Shown here: in pieces, positions 21,112 to 32,225 of the stretch
Position numbering within the stretch: the first letter of the stretch is position 1
How the letters are laid out: each line of letters opens with the position of its first letter
From: Dactylorhiza incarnata
Taxonomy: Eukaryota > Streptophyta > Magnoliopsida > Asparagales > Orchidaceae
Length of the DNA: 64,000 bases
Reading direction: 5' to 3'
Assembly: GCA_033032865.1 (NCBI GenBank)
Contig: JAWHQI010000074.1
Span: forward strand, 9,480,501-9,544,500
The notes under the pieces: generated by a model
Seen by the model: only the letters and a program-made list of their open reading frames with translations
Told to the model about the DNA's origin: nothing
The model's database searches: none
Made by a program: the position numbers and the translations under genes

Positions 21112-21825
21112 TGTTGTGAGAAACACGTTCTCACGGGTCTGAGTGCACGCGATGGTGCGAGCTGAGATACCTGCAAAAGACGTCAGCGAAATACGCAAGA
21201 ACAGAACAAACACAATCAGACACAAAGACGTATACGTGGAAAACCCCCAAAGCAGGGTAAAAATCACGGGACGATCGGAGTCCAACCCGGAAAGCCTCCA
21301 CTATATAATATTCAACAATACAATGGCTTTCCCCTGCGATCCTCAGATGGATCCTACAGCTAGCACAAATATAAAGAAAAAGAGAAAGATACAGGTATAC
21401 CGACAAAGACGACCAAGTTTGAGTCAGAGTGACTCGCTCCAAACTGGTTCTCTGAATCTTCTGCAGTCTTCCAAGATCTTTCAATATTGTGCCAAGCTGT
21501 CCGCCTACGTCGACACACGACGTCACCGGCGACTCCGATCAGTCCGCAACTCGTCAGTAGGTTGCCCCGTTCGAGGCCCAGATGCCTCGCCGCCAATGTC
21601 CACTGAGGCTAAGATGCCTCCTCGCACTGAACGCCACTAGCCGCAGATGCGGCCCAATATACTCGTCCGAGTAAAATACGGCGGATGCACACCGCCGTCC
21701 TTTGCGCCAAGATGCGCACTCTGCACCACTGCACTACCACGACTGTGATCCGACAACACCGCCGACGCTTCAACGGTCCTTGCTCTCCCGAGCCCAAATG
21801 GCGGTCGCCAAACACCGCCTATGCC

Positions 21826-21905
21826 GCTCCGGCTCCGCCCAAATCGGCCTCCGCCAACGCCGCTCCGGCTCCGCCCAAATCGGCCTCCGCCTATGCCGCT
21901 CCCCC
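21826..21905. repeat. 36-bp tandem repeat (2.3 copies) inside the solo LTR
   Basis: GCCGCTCCGGCTCCGCCC followed by AAATCGGCCTCCGCC, repeated with one variable triplet. Confidence 0.85.
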
Positions 21906-22359
21906 GCACACGTGCACCGCAGCCCCGCCACGCAATCACGGCGCCACCACCGCCTCCGCAACAGCCCCCACAAATGGAGTCCTCGGCGCCTCCGCCCTTG
22001 CGACAATCGCCGCCGTCAAACCTCACACCGGACTCCACGCGGCCTCAAGGCCTCCAACCACCGCTGCTTGCTCCGGCTCCGGCACCGCCAAAGGTCGCCG
22101 GCGAGAAAGTACGTCCCGATCAGAAGAGGGGAAGAGGGGATCATGCACATGCAGCGTGTAGCAGGAACGTACAGGCGGCTGCTCCTTTTTTTCTTCACGG
22201 AGAGTAGCAACACACAATTGAATGAATATGTTTTATATCATATAATTGCTTAAGCGGGCTGCAGATTTACAAAGAAAAAAATATATCCTATTCCATATAT
22301 AGGTGGGCTGCTTTGGGAATGGAGAAATTTAGGAATAGTATAATTTTTTTCCTTTTTAT

Positions 22360-22407
22360 CTCTCTCTATATATATAACCGATATATATATATTATATATA
22401 TAAATAA
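22360..22407. repeat. AT-dinucleotide microsatellite
   Basis: Interrupted (TA)n, including ATATATATATTATATATATA, inside the solo LTR. Confidence 0.85.
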
Positions 22408-22525
22408 ATGATTTAAGCCACCGATCGCGCCCGAAGATCGTCACGACTCAATCCAACCCATTACGAACCTCTCGACGTCCGTCGCCGCGGGTTTTATCCA
22501 CCTAGGAGGGAACCCGAACCCAACA

Positions 22526-22530
22526 GGCTT
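22526..22530. repeat. TSD GGCTT, right
   Basis: Partner of 21107-21111. Confidence 0.85.
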
Positions 22531-23374
22531 CTCTAAAAAAGATAGAGAGAAGAGAGGAGACGAGTAAAGATAATATTTATAGAATATGAAGGCAGTATTT
22601 TGTATCAGGGACGGACATACTTCTTTCTTTCGCGAGGCTATTGGATGGATTGCGCCGGAGTTTCAAACGTTCGTGTGAATACCGATAGAGATACATATAA
22701 TTTTTTGCATTTGGTCATCGACAAACTCCTCTAAACGAAACCCGATTTTGCTTTTTTGTTGCATGTATAAAATAAATTAATTGATTAGTTAATTTCACAT
22801 GTATCTTGTGGGAGTTGTGTATTTTCGCGCCGCAGTTTATACCCTCGAAACTCAATAATGGTATCGGAGAGACTTGCGAAATTGCTAACTTAGAATGCAT
22901 GTTCTTCCTGTTTTTGATGAAACCGACATTCATTGAACATTGAATATCAATCTTCGATCATGAAGAGTCCAACATTGTGTGGTTACACGTTCTCTTAATG
23001 ATTTATGAAATCCTAAAATTGGCCAACGATCGCTAGTCATCTACTGTGAATCGACCATTATCGACCGCTTTGGGAAATTGTCAAATCAATCAACAAGTCG
23101 ACCGAGAATAGATGAGGTCGATACTGAATCGATGATCATCGACAATGAATTTGATGTTTGGAATCAATCTGAAATTCCAAAATTTAGCCTTGGAGACCAC
23201 CTCTAGGGATGCTTTCCCCTTGGACCATGCCAGGGTGGTGCCCACTTGGACTCGCTAAAGGCGCAACTCCTTGGAACCCCGCCCGATGTAGGTCATTATT
23301 CTCTACTGCATTGTGTATATCTCTGGAATATATCTGCGCATACGAATGTTGTAATTTCAATTTTTGATAATATT
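22531..23374. other. Unassigned spacer before Tat-2
   Basis: I see no gene or complete element. A TGGTATCGGAG at about 22859 resembles an iMet PBS but I find no matching LTR before it. Confidence 0.5.
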
Positions 23375-23570
23375 TGATATGGGCACCTTAAATCTATAGG
23401 GATTATGGGTTGCGGATAGCCGGAATCCCATATTCCCTGCTAAGTTAGTGGCGAGCACAAAAGCCAAGTGGGGTTGACCAATGTCAACCCCACTAATTCC
23501 GTGTCCAAACCGCCCCGAACCACCTCGGCGCCACCGCCGTCGTGCCCCATCATCCGCAAAACCACCCAAC

Positions 23571-23860
23571 ATGGGTGTGCGCATAGAGAAATTCCCATCA
23601 TGGGTGTGCGCGTAGAGCAATTCCCATCATGAGTGTGTGCATAGCGAAATTCCCATCATGAGTGTGTGCATAGCGAAATTCCCATCATAGGTGTGCGCGT
23701 AGCAAAATTTTCATCATGAGTGTGCACATAGTAAAATTTCCATCATGGGTGTGCACATAATGAAATTCCCATCATGGGTGTACGTATAACGAATTCACAT
23801 CATGGGTGTGCACGTAGCGAAATCCTATCATGGGCGAGCGTATAACAATTAACCACACAT
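23571..23860 (+). repeat. 29-bp tandem array (about 10 units) in Tat-2 LTR
   Basis: Units begin ATCATGGGTGTGCGC and end with AATTCCC; later units drift and merge into GGTTATGGTGTGCGTA-type repeats up to about 24050. Confidence 0.88.
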
Positions 23861-24169
23861 AATGGGTGTGCATATAACAAATTATATGGTTACGGTGTGC
23901 ACGTAACCATATTCATAACGCATGTGCATCTAACACATAAATTGGTTATGGACTGCGTATAACACATAAATTGGTTATGGTGTGCGTATATTACATAAAT
24001 TGGTTATGGTGTGCGGGTAGCCACATAACCACCATAACCATCATAACCACCGTAACTACCATAACCACTCATTTAATTATGAAAATGCCACCCTCAAAAA
24101 CTATAAGTAGGATCCTAAGGCCCTCCTTCTTTCCATCTTCTCACCCTCCGCTTCTCCTCCTATGCACGA

Positions 24170-24295
24170 GAGAGCTCCTTCGAAGGTCTCCTTGCGTCTT
24201 CGAAGAATCATTCGAAGATCTTCGAGCATCTTCGAAGATCACTTAAAGATCTTCAAGCGTCTTCGAAGATCACTCGAAGATCTTCGATCTCCTTT
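24170..24295 (+). repeat. GAAGATCTTC-type palindromic repeats in Tat-2 LTR
   Basis: Repeated CTTCGAAGATC / GATCTTCGA words downstream of the TATA-like box; the analogue in Tat-1 is at 19470-19640. Confidence 0.8.
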
Positions 24296-24304
24296 GAGCG
24301 CCCC

Positions 24305-24560
24305 TGCACACGTTTCACTTTGCGCATATTCCACCTTGCGCACATTCCACCTTGCGCACATTGCACCTCGTGCACATTGCACCTCGGGCACATTGCACCC
24401 CGTGCACATTGCCCCTTGTGCACATTACACCTTGCATACATTGCACCTTGTGCACATTGCCCCTTGCGCACATTGCACCTCGTGCCAATTTCACTCCGCG
24501 CACATTGCCCCTCACGCTCATTGCACCTCATGCACAATTCACTTTGTGCACATTGGATAG
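24305..24560 (+). repeat. 16-bp tandem array (about 16 units) in Tat-2 LTR
   Basis: Unit GCACATTGCACCTCGT and variants. Cys/His-rich frames across it are produced by the repeat and are not genes. Confidence 0.9.
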
Positions 24561-25044
24561 TGCACACTACATCCTGCTCCCTGCAACGAGCACACCGCCC
24601 CAGACTCCTCCGCTCGCAATAGAAGACAAGCTGAAGACTCCAAATCGTGACGAGCGCTCCACTTCAGCTTCCGACTGTCGACAAAAGACTCCAGAACGCA
24701 GCGAGCACATTGTTGCCCACCATAACGACTTAGAAAATACTTAGCTCCACGAGCGGTGTCCTGTCACCCTCAGAGATTCTCCCTCTGCAATTGTAACGAT
24801 AGGCGGCATGTCGTCCTCGAGTTCTCAGCAAAGCCCTGTAATAACACCAACAAATAGTTTGGTCGGCACAGCTCCAACCACGTGGTTTTTCACCTCTTTC
24901 CAAGATTTTCCACGTTAAAAAAAATCTTCTTGCGAGCCGTCTCAATCACCTTTACATTTACTGCTTGCACGCTCGACCATTCCTCGTGCTAAGACGGTTT
25001 GATTTAAGTCTGGTTTGCCTGAGCATCGAGTTTGACCGCAACAG

Positions 25045-25066
25045 TTTGGTCCCGTCTGTGGGAAAG
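25045..25066 (+). promoter_or_regulatory. Tat-2 primer-binding site
   Basis: TTTGGTCCCGTCTGTGGGAA lies one base after the 5' LTR, like the TTTGGTGCCGTCTGTGG PBS of Tat elements. I do not assign the primer tRNA. Confidence 0.65.
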
Positions 25067-25129
25067 TGTTTCCAACTTTTTGAAGACTCTCCAAAGATAG
25101 TATCCACCACACATCGATACTCGTGACTG

Positions 25130-25856
25130 GTGGCCATACCAAGAAGTTCCCGCGAGACTGAAGGATCGGTTCCCGAGGGACACGTCGATCCCGCTCCCCC
25201 CCACTCGCTCGCCAACGCACCTCTCATGGAGGAGGCCCTGAAGGACCCCATTGTGGCGTTGGACATACAGAAACGACAGATGGAAGAGAACCAAACTGAG
25301 ATGCTTGTGCTCCTAAGGAACATATAAGTGCCACGAGCTTATAATCTTGCCCCGAACAAGGCAGTCCACCTTTGCCAGCTCTGGATCGCGCTCCGGTCGA
25401 GCAATTTGCCCGCGAGTGCCACATGCCTGAAGAAGAGCTATCCAATGCAGCCAACTCAGCGCGCCCAGTCCGTCCAGTCGGAGAACCTGAAGCTTAGGAT
25501 CTCCACCACCGCCCGGAAGCAGCAGGCTTCGGGCACACGATTGGAAGGCTCACTCATGAAAAAATTCGTGGCATGATCGCCGAAGAATCCAGACACGTTG
25601 AGCAACGGGCCGCTTTGGCATGCAACCCCCTTCACCACTGCTCACCATCGAGAGCAGAAGCTCATCGACAATAATTCAAAGGCAACCTAAAAAGAAAGAG
25701 GGAACACGATCCACCAAAGGTACCTAACAGGAATGTCATGCCTCACGATGACTCCCCTCGAGCCGGGGGCATTACCACCATCAAACCTTCACTCCACTCA
25801 ATACCTCGCGAGAAGAAGTATTGCTCACCATCCACGATCATCCCTCTCTTCAGAGG
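25130..25856 (+). pseudogene. Tat-2 gag N-terminal part
   Basis: The frame from a GTG (probably a mutated ATG) at 25130 reads AIPRSSRETEGS... with a Glu/Gln-rich stretch (QKRQMEENQTEM) and a stop at about 25327. Coding character continues in shifted frames to 25850 with further breaks. The Athila-like element then cuts it at 25857. Assigned as gag because it follows the PBS and the zinc-knuckle end of a Tat gag resumes at 62958. Confidence 0.6.
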
Positions 25857-27605
25857 TGATAATACATATTTTATATTTTTATTTATTAAAGTTTAGATTT
25901 TCTTTTTAATAATTTATTAGTATTTTTATTTGATTCTAAATCTAACTAACTTTGTTTTGTGTTTTGTGGGCTTTGGAGAGATCTTGGAGAATTTTTTGCA
26001 TTTTGTTCTGTAAATAGGAAAAAATTCAGAATTTTGGTCTGCGAAATAGTCAATTTCAGAATTTTAGGATTACACGCCCTAGGTCACGCCCGTGACCAAG
26101 GGGCGTGTAGTCTTGTCATGGGCGTGACCTAAGGGTGTGTACACTCCAGAAACAGCTAAAAGGCCGTTTTGATTGCTGAATTTTCAAATGATCATAACTT
26201 TCAATCCAAGAAGAGTTACGGGGTGTGCCACCCTATTTCGGGATGAGAACAATGCGATCTACAATCTGGAAGAGTTTCTCAAGAACATGCCGTGGAACAC
26301 GGGCGTAACCAATGGTTCATGGGCGTGACCATATGGCGTGTAACACATTTTATGATGAAAATTTGCAATTTTGATTGCAAAATTTTAAATGACCATAACT
26401 TTCAATCCATAAAGAGTTACAGAATGTGCCACCCCATTTCGGGACGAGAACAACGTCATCTACAATATGGGAATAGTTTCAAAGTTTTTCACTAGACAAG
26501 ACCTATGTCACGGGCGTGACATAGGGCGTGACCCATCTAGAGACCGCAGAAAACAACCAGTTTTGCCCGTTTCACGCCTGTTTCATCTCGCACTAGATAT
26601 GCCATCGGACACGGGCGTGACCTAGAGCGTGAACAATTAATTATGACAGATTTTGATAGTTATTCTCCAACGTTCCCGGTGTTTTTAAGAATGCAGTTAT
26701 TCCCAGACACACCCTAGGACACGCGCGCGACTTCCCAATTTCTCAGCTATAAAAGACAGTTGCTGACAAAGAATTCTCCATCCAGTCCATGTTTTAGATT
26801 GGATCATTTTCTGTTATTTTATTTGTATTTTTTTTTTCATGCAATTTTACTTTATGTCTTGCACCTTTAATTCCTAGTTTAGAATTTACCTTCCTTGCAT
26901 TTTTAATTTCATTTCTTATTAATACAAATGTTCTTCTTTTCAATTATGAGTAGCTAGTTTTATTGCATTCGATTGGAAGAATTTTTAAGTTTCTTATTTT
27001 GTAATCTTTTATTTTTGTAGCTTTAGTCTTAGAATTATTACGATTCACATTTGATTTTATTTGATTGATTTCATATTTCCGATATATGAATATCAATTCT
27101 TGATCCATTTTCTAGTTGATCGAGAGATCCGTGAATTTGTGCAGATCATTCATTGGTGGAAAGAGTTGCATGCACTCCTCTTCCGGATTGGTGTCAAATC
27201 CAATAGTGGGGTTCACCGTCTAAAACAAATCCGATGGGTCTTAGTTGATCAACATAAGATTAGTTGGTGGTGTATTCTTGAGAGAGGTGCTTTCATAATT
27301 TGGGAACTTCCACGGTTGAATTATTCTATCATATTTGTTATGAATTTAGATTTTACGTTTTATTCAACTTAGGAAGGATTTTCGATCGAATGCTCTCTTC
27401 TTCATTTTCTCTTTTATTATTCTAAATATCTTTTTTTATATTTAGATAAAATAATATTAATTTGCGTGAGTAGAAGTAATCAACAGACCCGTGGAATACG
27501 ACACTTGATATTTATTTTTAAATATTCTATACTATGAACGATAGGTGCTCTTGGCTATAGTTCGTAGAATTTGGAAAATAATTATATCGTAAATTTTATG
27601 TATCA
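25857..27605 (+). repeat. Athila-like 5' LTR
   Basis: Starts TGATAATACA, ends GTATCA, followed by AGTTTTTGGTGCC. Similar to 30088-31231 joined to 62335-62957, with many differences, so old. Contains repeated GGGCGTGACC motifs and a hairpin at 26502-26525. The frame at 27061-27372 is LTR sequence. Confidence 0.85.
26748..26754 (+). promoter_or_regulatory. TATA box of Athila-like 5' LTR
   Basis: TATAAAA in an AGCTATAAAAGACAG context; the 3' LTR has TTATAAAAGGTAG at the matching place (about 30973). Confidence 0.7.
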
Positions 27606-27611
27606 AGTTTT

Positions 27612-27629
27612 TGGTGCCATTGTCGGGGA
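27612..27629 (+). promoter_or_regulatory. Athila-like primer-binding site (tRNA-Asp type)
   Basis: TGGTGCCATTGTCGGGGA, two changes from the Athila PBS TGGCGCCGTTGCCGGGGA, six bases after the LTR end. Confidence 0.85.
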
Positions 27630-27736
27630 GTTATTATTGTTGATATTTTGAAAGTGTAACTTGGTTTACTTTTATCATTCTCTTTCTCCGCCCCCATTTC
27701 TCCTTTTGATTTTCTTTTCACATTTCATTCTATTAA

Positions 27737-28682
27737 GTGACGGTTGTCAAATTTTCTTTCTCAAAAAAGTTATCTCAATTGGCCGTCAAAGTTGACGAGC
27801 TTCAAAGTAAAGTAAATCTTTTGGAAACCGCACGAAAGTGCCAAATTAGTTGTAATTATTGTGGTGCACTCATCAAAGTGAAGAATGTTCTTTTCATTCT
27901 TTTTCTACGAAATTATATTATGAAAATGATTTTTCTCAATCTCAAACGAATAATTTTGATAATAATTACGATCATAATTTTTTTTCTTTTAATGAAAATA
28001 ATTATTCCAACTTTGATGGCCATATTTTTTTTAATTTTCACGAGAATATTTTTTCGATTTTTAAATTTTTTTCTTCTAACTCCGAAGTAGATTATTCTTG
28101 GTGGTATGCTCACCCGGATAGTTTCCGGAGCAATGAAGGTCAATCTTTAGATTCAAATTTTTGTTCTTCTTTTGCGTCGTAGGTCTCGTACTGTAATTTT
28201 GGGGAATTTTCACAATTTCACTTTGATACTCCTTCCCAAAATTTAGATGATCCATGATTTTTTATGTAATCCCATAGTGTCTTTTACCAAAAAAAAAAAC
28301 ATTATTGTACCAGATATTTCTTAATGTTTTGGGCACACCAGATGAAATAGAAGAAGAATAAGTTTCTTCCCTTACTCCACCCAGATCTTTTTTTCATGAA
28401 TTTTCACAAAATTCTTCTATTTTTGCCGAACATAAAATTCATGACAACTTTGTGTTCGAAAATCTTATTCTGCAGGGTAATGCACTAGATTTTTCTTATG
28501 AAAAAATTCCTTTAGAAAATCAACAACCGATGCTTAATCATGTATTTTCACAAGAAACTTCTCCTTGTGACAATTTTTCTGACTCGCTTAATATTGATTC
28601 TTTTTATACTAACGATTTTCACATAGAGGATGAGCCATTGCAATCCAACATCTTCACCGATCCATTTGCCGCTCATCTCTAG
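27737..28682 (+). pseudogene. Athila-like gag remnant
   Basis: Fragments in several frames: a heptad-like block (LSQLAVKVDELQSKVNLLE) followed by CNYCG, the order found near the end of Athila gag before its knuckle; an Asn/Phe-rich stretch; and 28452-28682, an acidic fragment without a known domain. Frameshifts and the lack of the rest of gag show decay or deletion. Confidence 0.5.
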
Positions 28683-30087
28683 CACTCTAAATTACCTCAG
28701 GTATGTATAGGTAATTTGAGTTCAGAAGTTCAAGCTGCTGGATAACAAAAGAGTCAAGAGTTTCGCGGAGGAGTCGCCGGACAACGGATTTCGGCATATT
28801 CACCTCAACGTGAATTGAAGAAGTTTCATGTGCATTTTAAATTTAAATTTCATTTTAGCTAACCTTTAACGTCTAGCTCAAAGACGTTAAACAAAACGTT
28901 TTTGGGAGACACCCCTTGCTTATCTTTATTGCAATTTTCTTTTTCTTTAAAGTTTTCTTCATACTTAGTTTATAAACATTGGTGAAAATATTTATTTTTA
29001 AGTATGAGAGTGTATTCTCTTATGTTTTGTTTTTATTAAAAATCCAAAAATTAGAAAACTTTAATAAAAAAATCATAAAAAAGTTGTTTTTCTTTTCTTT
29101 ATTTTCAATTTTGTTATAAAAATTTCCAAAATACAAAAAATAAATGTTTTTCTCTTCTTTTAAATCTTTATGTCTTTGTGTCTTATTTTTCTTTTATGCA
29201 AATTAAAATACCAAAAAATTACAAAATTATAAAATTTAAAAAATTTTATTTCTTGTGAAAGGGTCGTATTGGGCTTTCATCCCACAAAACTGCCTAGTAC
29301 CTTGCGAGCACATCATTGGGTTGCCCTTGGGAAGTCCAAGAATAAAAAAATATTTATGTTTTATTTTAATATAAAAATCCAATTTTTTTTTACAAAATTT
29401 CTAATAAAATGAACTTTGTAATATTAAATTTCTCCAAACTTTATTTTAGTCTAAATTGATTTTAATTATGAGTTTTCTTTATAGGCTTTTTAAGGAGTTT
29501 TTTATGTATTTCTTTATTTTATGTCTCTTCAAAATTTGTTAGATTTAATTTCAAGATAAATTTGATTTAATGAATTTTTCATTATCTTGGTTTGTTTAGA
29601 ACATTTCTTAGTTTTACTTTCTATCTTTAAAATATCATTGCTTAATATCTTTTAATTTTACTTATATTAATTTTAGCTCATGGATGCTTATGATTTCTCA
29701 AATATATTTTCTATGCTCTCAAAATATTTTTCTTCAGAATTTTATAGCTTTTAAACCTTAGCTCTTCCCCTACCATTTGTTTAACCTATTGATTGACAAT
29801 ATAAATTTAAAAAATCATATGTCATGGAATGAGAGGTTAAAATTCATCATTCCTAAACATATGCTCACAAATTTGTAAAAGATTATATGGCATGGAGTTG
29901 AGGGGATAAAATTCATCACTCCTATATACATTTGGGATATTTAAAAAAAGAAGGAAATTTAATAAAAATTGGAAATAAGAGGATAAAATTCATCATTTCT
30001 CAAATAAGGAAATTTTTCTATGCCAATTTTTACCCTATTTTATCCAATATCAATTGTAATCCAAGATTAATATGAGAGAGCTTAGAT
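28683..30087 (+). other. Athila-like non-coding 3' internal region
   Basis: Very AT-rich, no pol domains. GACGTTAAACAAAACG...TGGGAGACACCCC near 28886-28917 and GGGTTGCCCTTGGG near 29312 resemble the 3' untranslated blocks common in Athila elements. Confidence 0.55.
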
Positions 30088-31231
30088 TGTATTCTAAGAA
30101 ACTATTTAGAAAATTTCAAAATAGTTTCTTTTTAGTAATTTATTAGTATTTTTATTTGATTCTAAAGTCTAATTTACTTTGTTTTGTGTTTTCAAGACTT
30201 TGGAGAGATTCTGAAGATTTTTTTGCATTTTGGTATGCGAATAGTAAATATTCAGAATTTTGGTCTGCGAATAGTAAGTTTCAGAATTTTAAAATTACAC
30301 ATCCTAGGTCACTACCATGACCAAGGGGCTTGTATTCATGTCATGGGCATGACCTAAGGGTGTGGACACTCCAGAAACAGCTAAAAGGCCGTTTTGATTG
30401 CTGAATTTTCAAATGGCCATAACTTTTAATCCAGGAAGAGTTACCGGGCGTGCCACACCATTTAGAGACGTGAATGATGTGATCTACAAGCTAGAAAAGT
30501 TTTTCAAGAACACTCACTGGAACACGGGAGTGAACAATAGTTCACGGGTGTGACTATAAGGCTCTTAACACATTTTATGATGAAAATTTGCAATTTTGAT
30601 TGCAGAATTTCAAATGTCCATAACTTTCAATCCAAGAAGAGTTACGGGACATGCCACCACATTTTAGGATGAGAACGACGTCATTTACAATCTGGGAATA
30701 TTTTTAAAGTTTTTCACTAGACACGCCCTAGGTCACGGGCGTGACCTAGGTCGTGACCCGTCTAGAGACCACATAAAACTGCTAATTTCGCCCGTTTCAC
30801 GCCCGTTTCATCTCGTGCTAGACATGCCCTCTGACACGGGCATGAACTAGGGCACGACCAATTAATTATGAAAATTTTTGGCAGTTTTTCTCTAACGTTC
30901 CCGGGGTTTTTAAGAAGGCAGTTATTCCCAGACACGCCGTAGGACACGAGCGTGACTTCCCAATTTCTCAGTTATAAAAGGTAGTTGCTGCCAAAGAATT
31001 CTCCATCCAATCCCTGTCTTAGATTGGATCATTTTATGTCATTTTATTTGTATTTTCTTTCATGCAATTTTACTTTATGTCTTGCAGCTTTAATTCCTAG
31101 TTTAGAGTTCACCTTCATTGCATTTGTAATCTCATTTCTTATTAATAAAAATATTCTTCTTTTCAATTATGAGTGGCTAGTTTTATTGCATTTGATTGGA
31201 AGAATTCTTAAGTTTCTTATTTTGTAATCTC
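30088..31231 (+). repeat. Athila-like 3' LTR, first part
   Basis: Matches 25900-27010 of the 5' LTR; the exact start is unclear because the first 50 bp are diverged. Interrupted after ATCTC (31227-31231) by SIRE-A. Contains the hairpin at 30727-30750. Confidence 0.8.
31227..31231. repeat. TSD ATCTC of SIRE-A, left
   Basis: Partner at 62335-62339. Confidence 0.88.
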
Positions 31232-31779
31232 TGTTGGGAATCCTGCCCTCGTGATTCCTGATTTGAAGAAGTCACCAATTCAAGAGAACTTCACTATGTA
31301 TTTGATTACTTTCTTAGTTTTATCATCTCAGTGGAAGCCAAGTACAAAGAATGTCTTGGTGACAAATATCGTCGGAAAGAGTACGCATGTCGTCGAAATG
31401 ATATGCAGAGCAAAGCAGAAGAATCATGTCAGTTGTCGTCGAAATGACATGCGCATGATGATATCATTGTAACACTACAACACCACACGACGATATCAGG
31501 ATGCCAAGATGAAGGAAGAATACTTGAGTACAAGTACAAGACAATGTCGACGACATCGTCGTAAAAAGCCTTGTCATCGAAAAGGCTACGTAGAATAGAT
31601 GTCGACGACATCGTCGTAAAGAAGCTGTGTCGTTGAAAAGGCAAAGAAAGACTGACATCAATGATATCGCCGTAAAGAAGGCTTGATGTCGAGAAGTCTA
31701 AGGAAGGTCTTATGAAGACAGATGGTTTCTGAAGAAAAGCTTATCAACGTAATGGTGATTATGTCGTTGATAAGAAAAG
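31232..31779 (+). repeat. SIRE-A 5' LTR, first part
   Basis: Matches 60566-61113. Contains repeated GTCGACGACATCGTCG words, each able to fold on CGACGA/TCGTCG. Interrupted by SIRE-NA after AAAAG. Confidence 0.9.
31775..31779. repeat. TSD of SIRE-NA, left (AAAAG)
   Basis: Partner ACAAG at 40418-40422; the uninterrupted LTR at 61113 has ACAAG, so one base mutated here. Confidence 0.75.
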
Positions 31780-31929
31780 TGTTGGACATGTGTGTCACAT
31801 CCCTTTGTTTGAGAATAACAAATCACATATTGTATTTGATATTGCTTGTAGTGTGTTTATAGTGTGCAGGAACTATAGGTGCAATACTCCACAGGTAGAA
31901 AGCAGCTTGGAACAAACTTTTGAAAGAAG

Positions 31930-32225
31930 CAGCGCTACCGCCAGCGCTATCGCTAACGCCAGCGCTATCGCTAGCGCTACCGCTACCGCCAGCACTACCG
32001 CCAGCGCTATCGCTACCGCCAGGCACTATCTCGAGTTCGTGCACAGCGACGGTTACACAACCGCTACCGCTACCGCCAGCGCTATCTCCCGCTACCGCCA
32101 GCGCTATCTCCCGCTACCGCCAGCGCTATCGCTACCGCCAGGCGCTATCTCCAGTTCGTGCACAGCGCCACGCCGCCGACGGTTTCGCAACCGCTCCACA
32201 CGAATGCTACCGCAGGCGCTAGCCA
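31930..32225 (+). repeat. GCTACC / GCCAGC / GCTATC hexamer repeats
   Basis: Imperfect 6- and 12-bp repeats in the U3 part of the LTR. The matching stretch in the 3' LTR (39228-39520) has a different arrangement, including a pure (GCTACC)n run. Confidence 0.88.

Larger units (their letters stand above)
21112..22525 (-). mobile_element. Solo LTR, copia-like, 1414 bp
   Basis: On the - strand it starts TGTTGGGTTCGG (22525) and ends CTCACAACA (21112), a TG...CA pair with perfect GGCTT TSDs. Its 3' part has the words common near the end of many plant copia LTRs (CGTGATTTTTACCC, TTTTCCACGTA). There is no internal domain or second LTR, so it is a solo LTR. The 36-bp repeat and an AT microsatellite lie inside. 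The GC-rich middle (21640-22140) gives several open frames without domains. Confidence 0.82.
23375..25043 (+). repeat. Tat-2 5' LTR
   Basis: Start set at TGATATGGGC, which aligns with the Tat-1 LTR start. The end CGCAACA at 25043 is followed at once by a PBS-like sequence. Inside: a 29-bp array, GATC-rich repeats and a 16-bp array. A TATA-like box (TATAAGTAGG) lies near 24101. The start is less certain than the end. Confidence 0.72.

Noticed and set aside
21637..22253. GC-rich Pro/Ala and Gly/Arg frames that might be a host exon
   Set aside because: They are inside a TSD-bounded LTR, and both strands are open because of composition and a 36-bp repeat.
22850..22875. TGGTATCGGAG as an iMet PBS of another copia element
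   Set aside because: No TG...CA LTR end just before it, no partner LTR and no gag after it.
23571..24560. Possible CRISPR-like array (regular short repeats)
   Set aside because: Units are contiguous with no unique spacers, and the context is a plant retrotransposon LTR.
24162..24744. Cys/His-rich frames that look like zinc-binding proteins
   Set aside because: Produced by the 16-bp GCACATTGCACC array in an LTR; the Cys-His spacing follows the repeat and shifts frame.
27061..27372. 103-codon frame in the Athila-like 5' LTR
   Set aside because: The matching part of the 3' LTR (62400-62710) has frame-breaking differences, so it is not conserved as protein.
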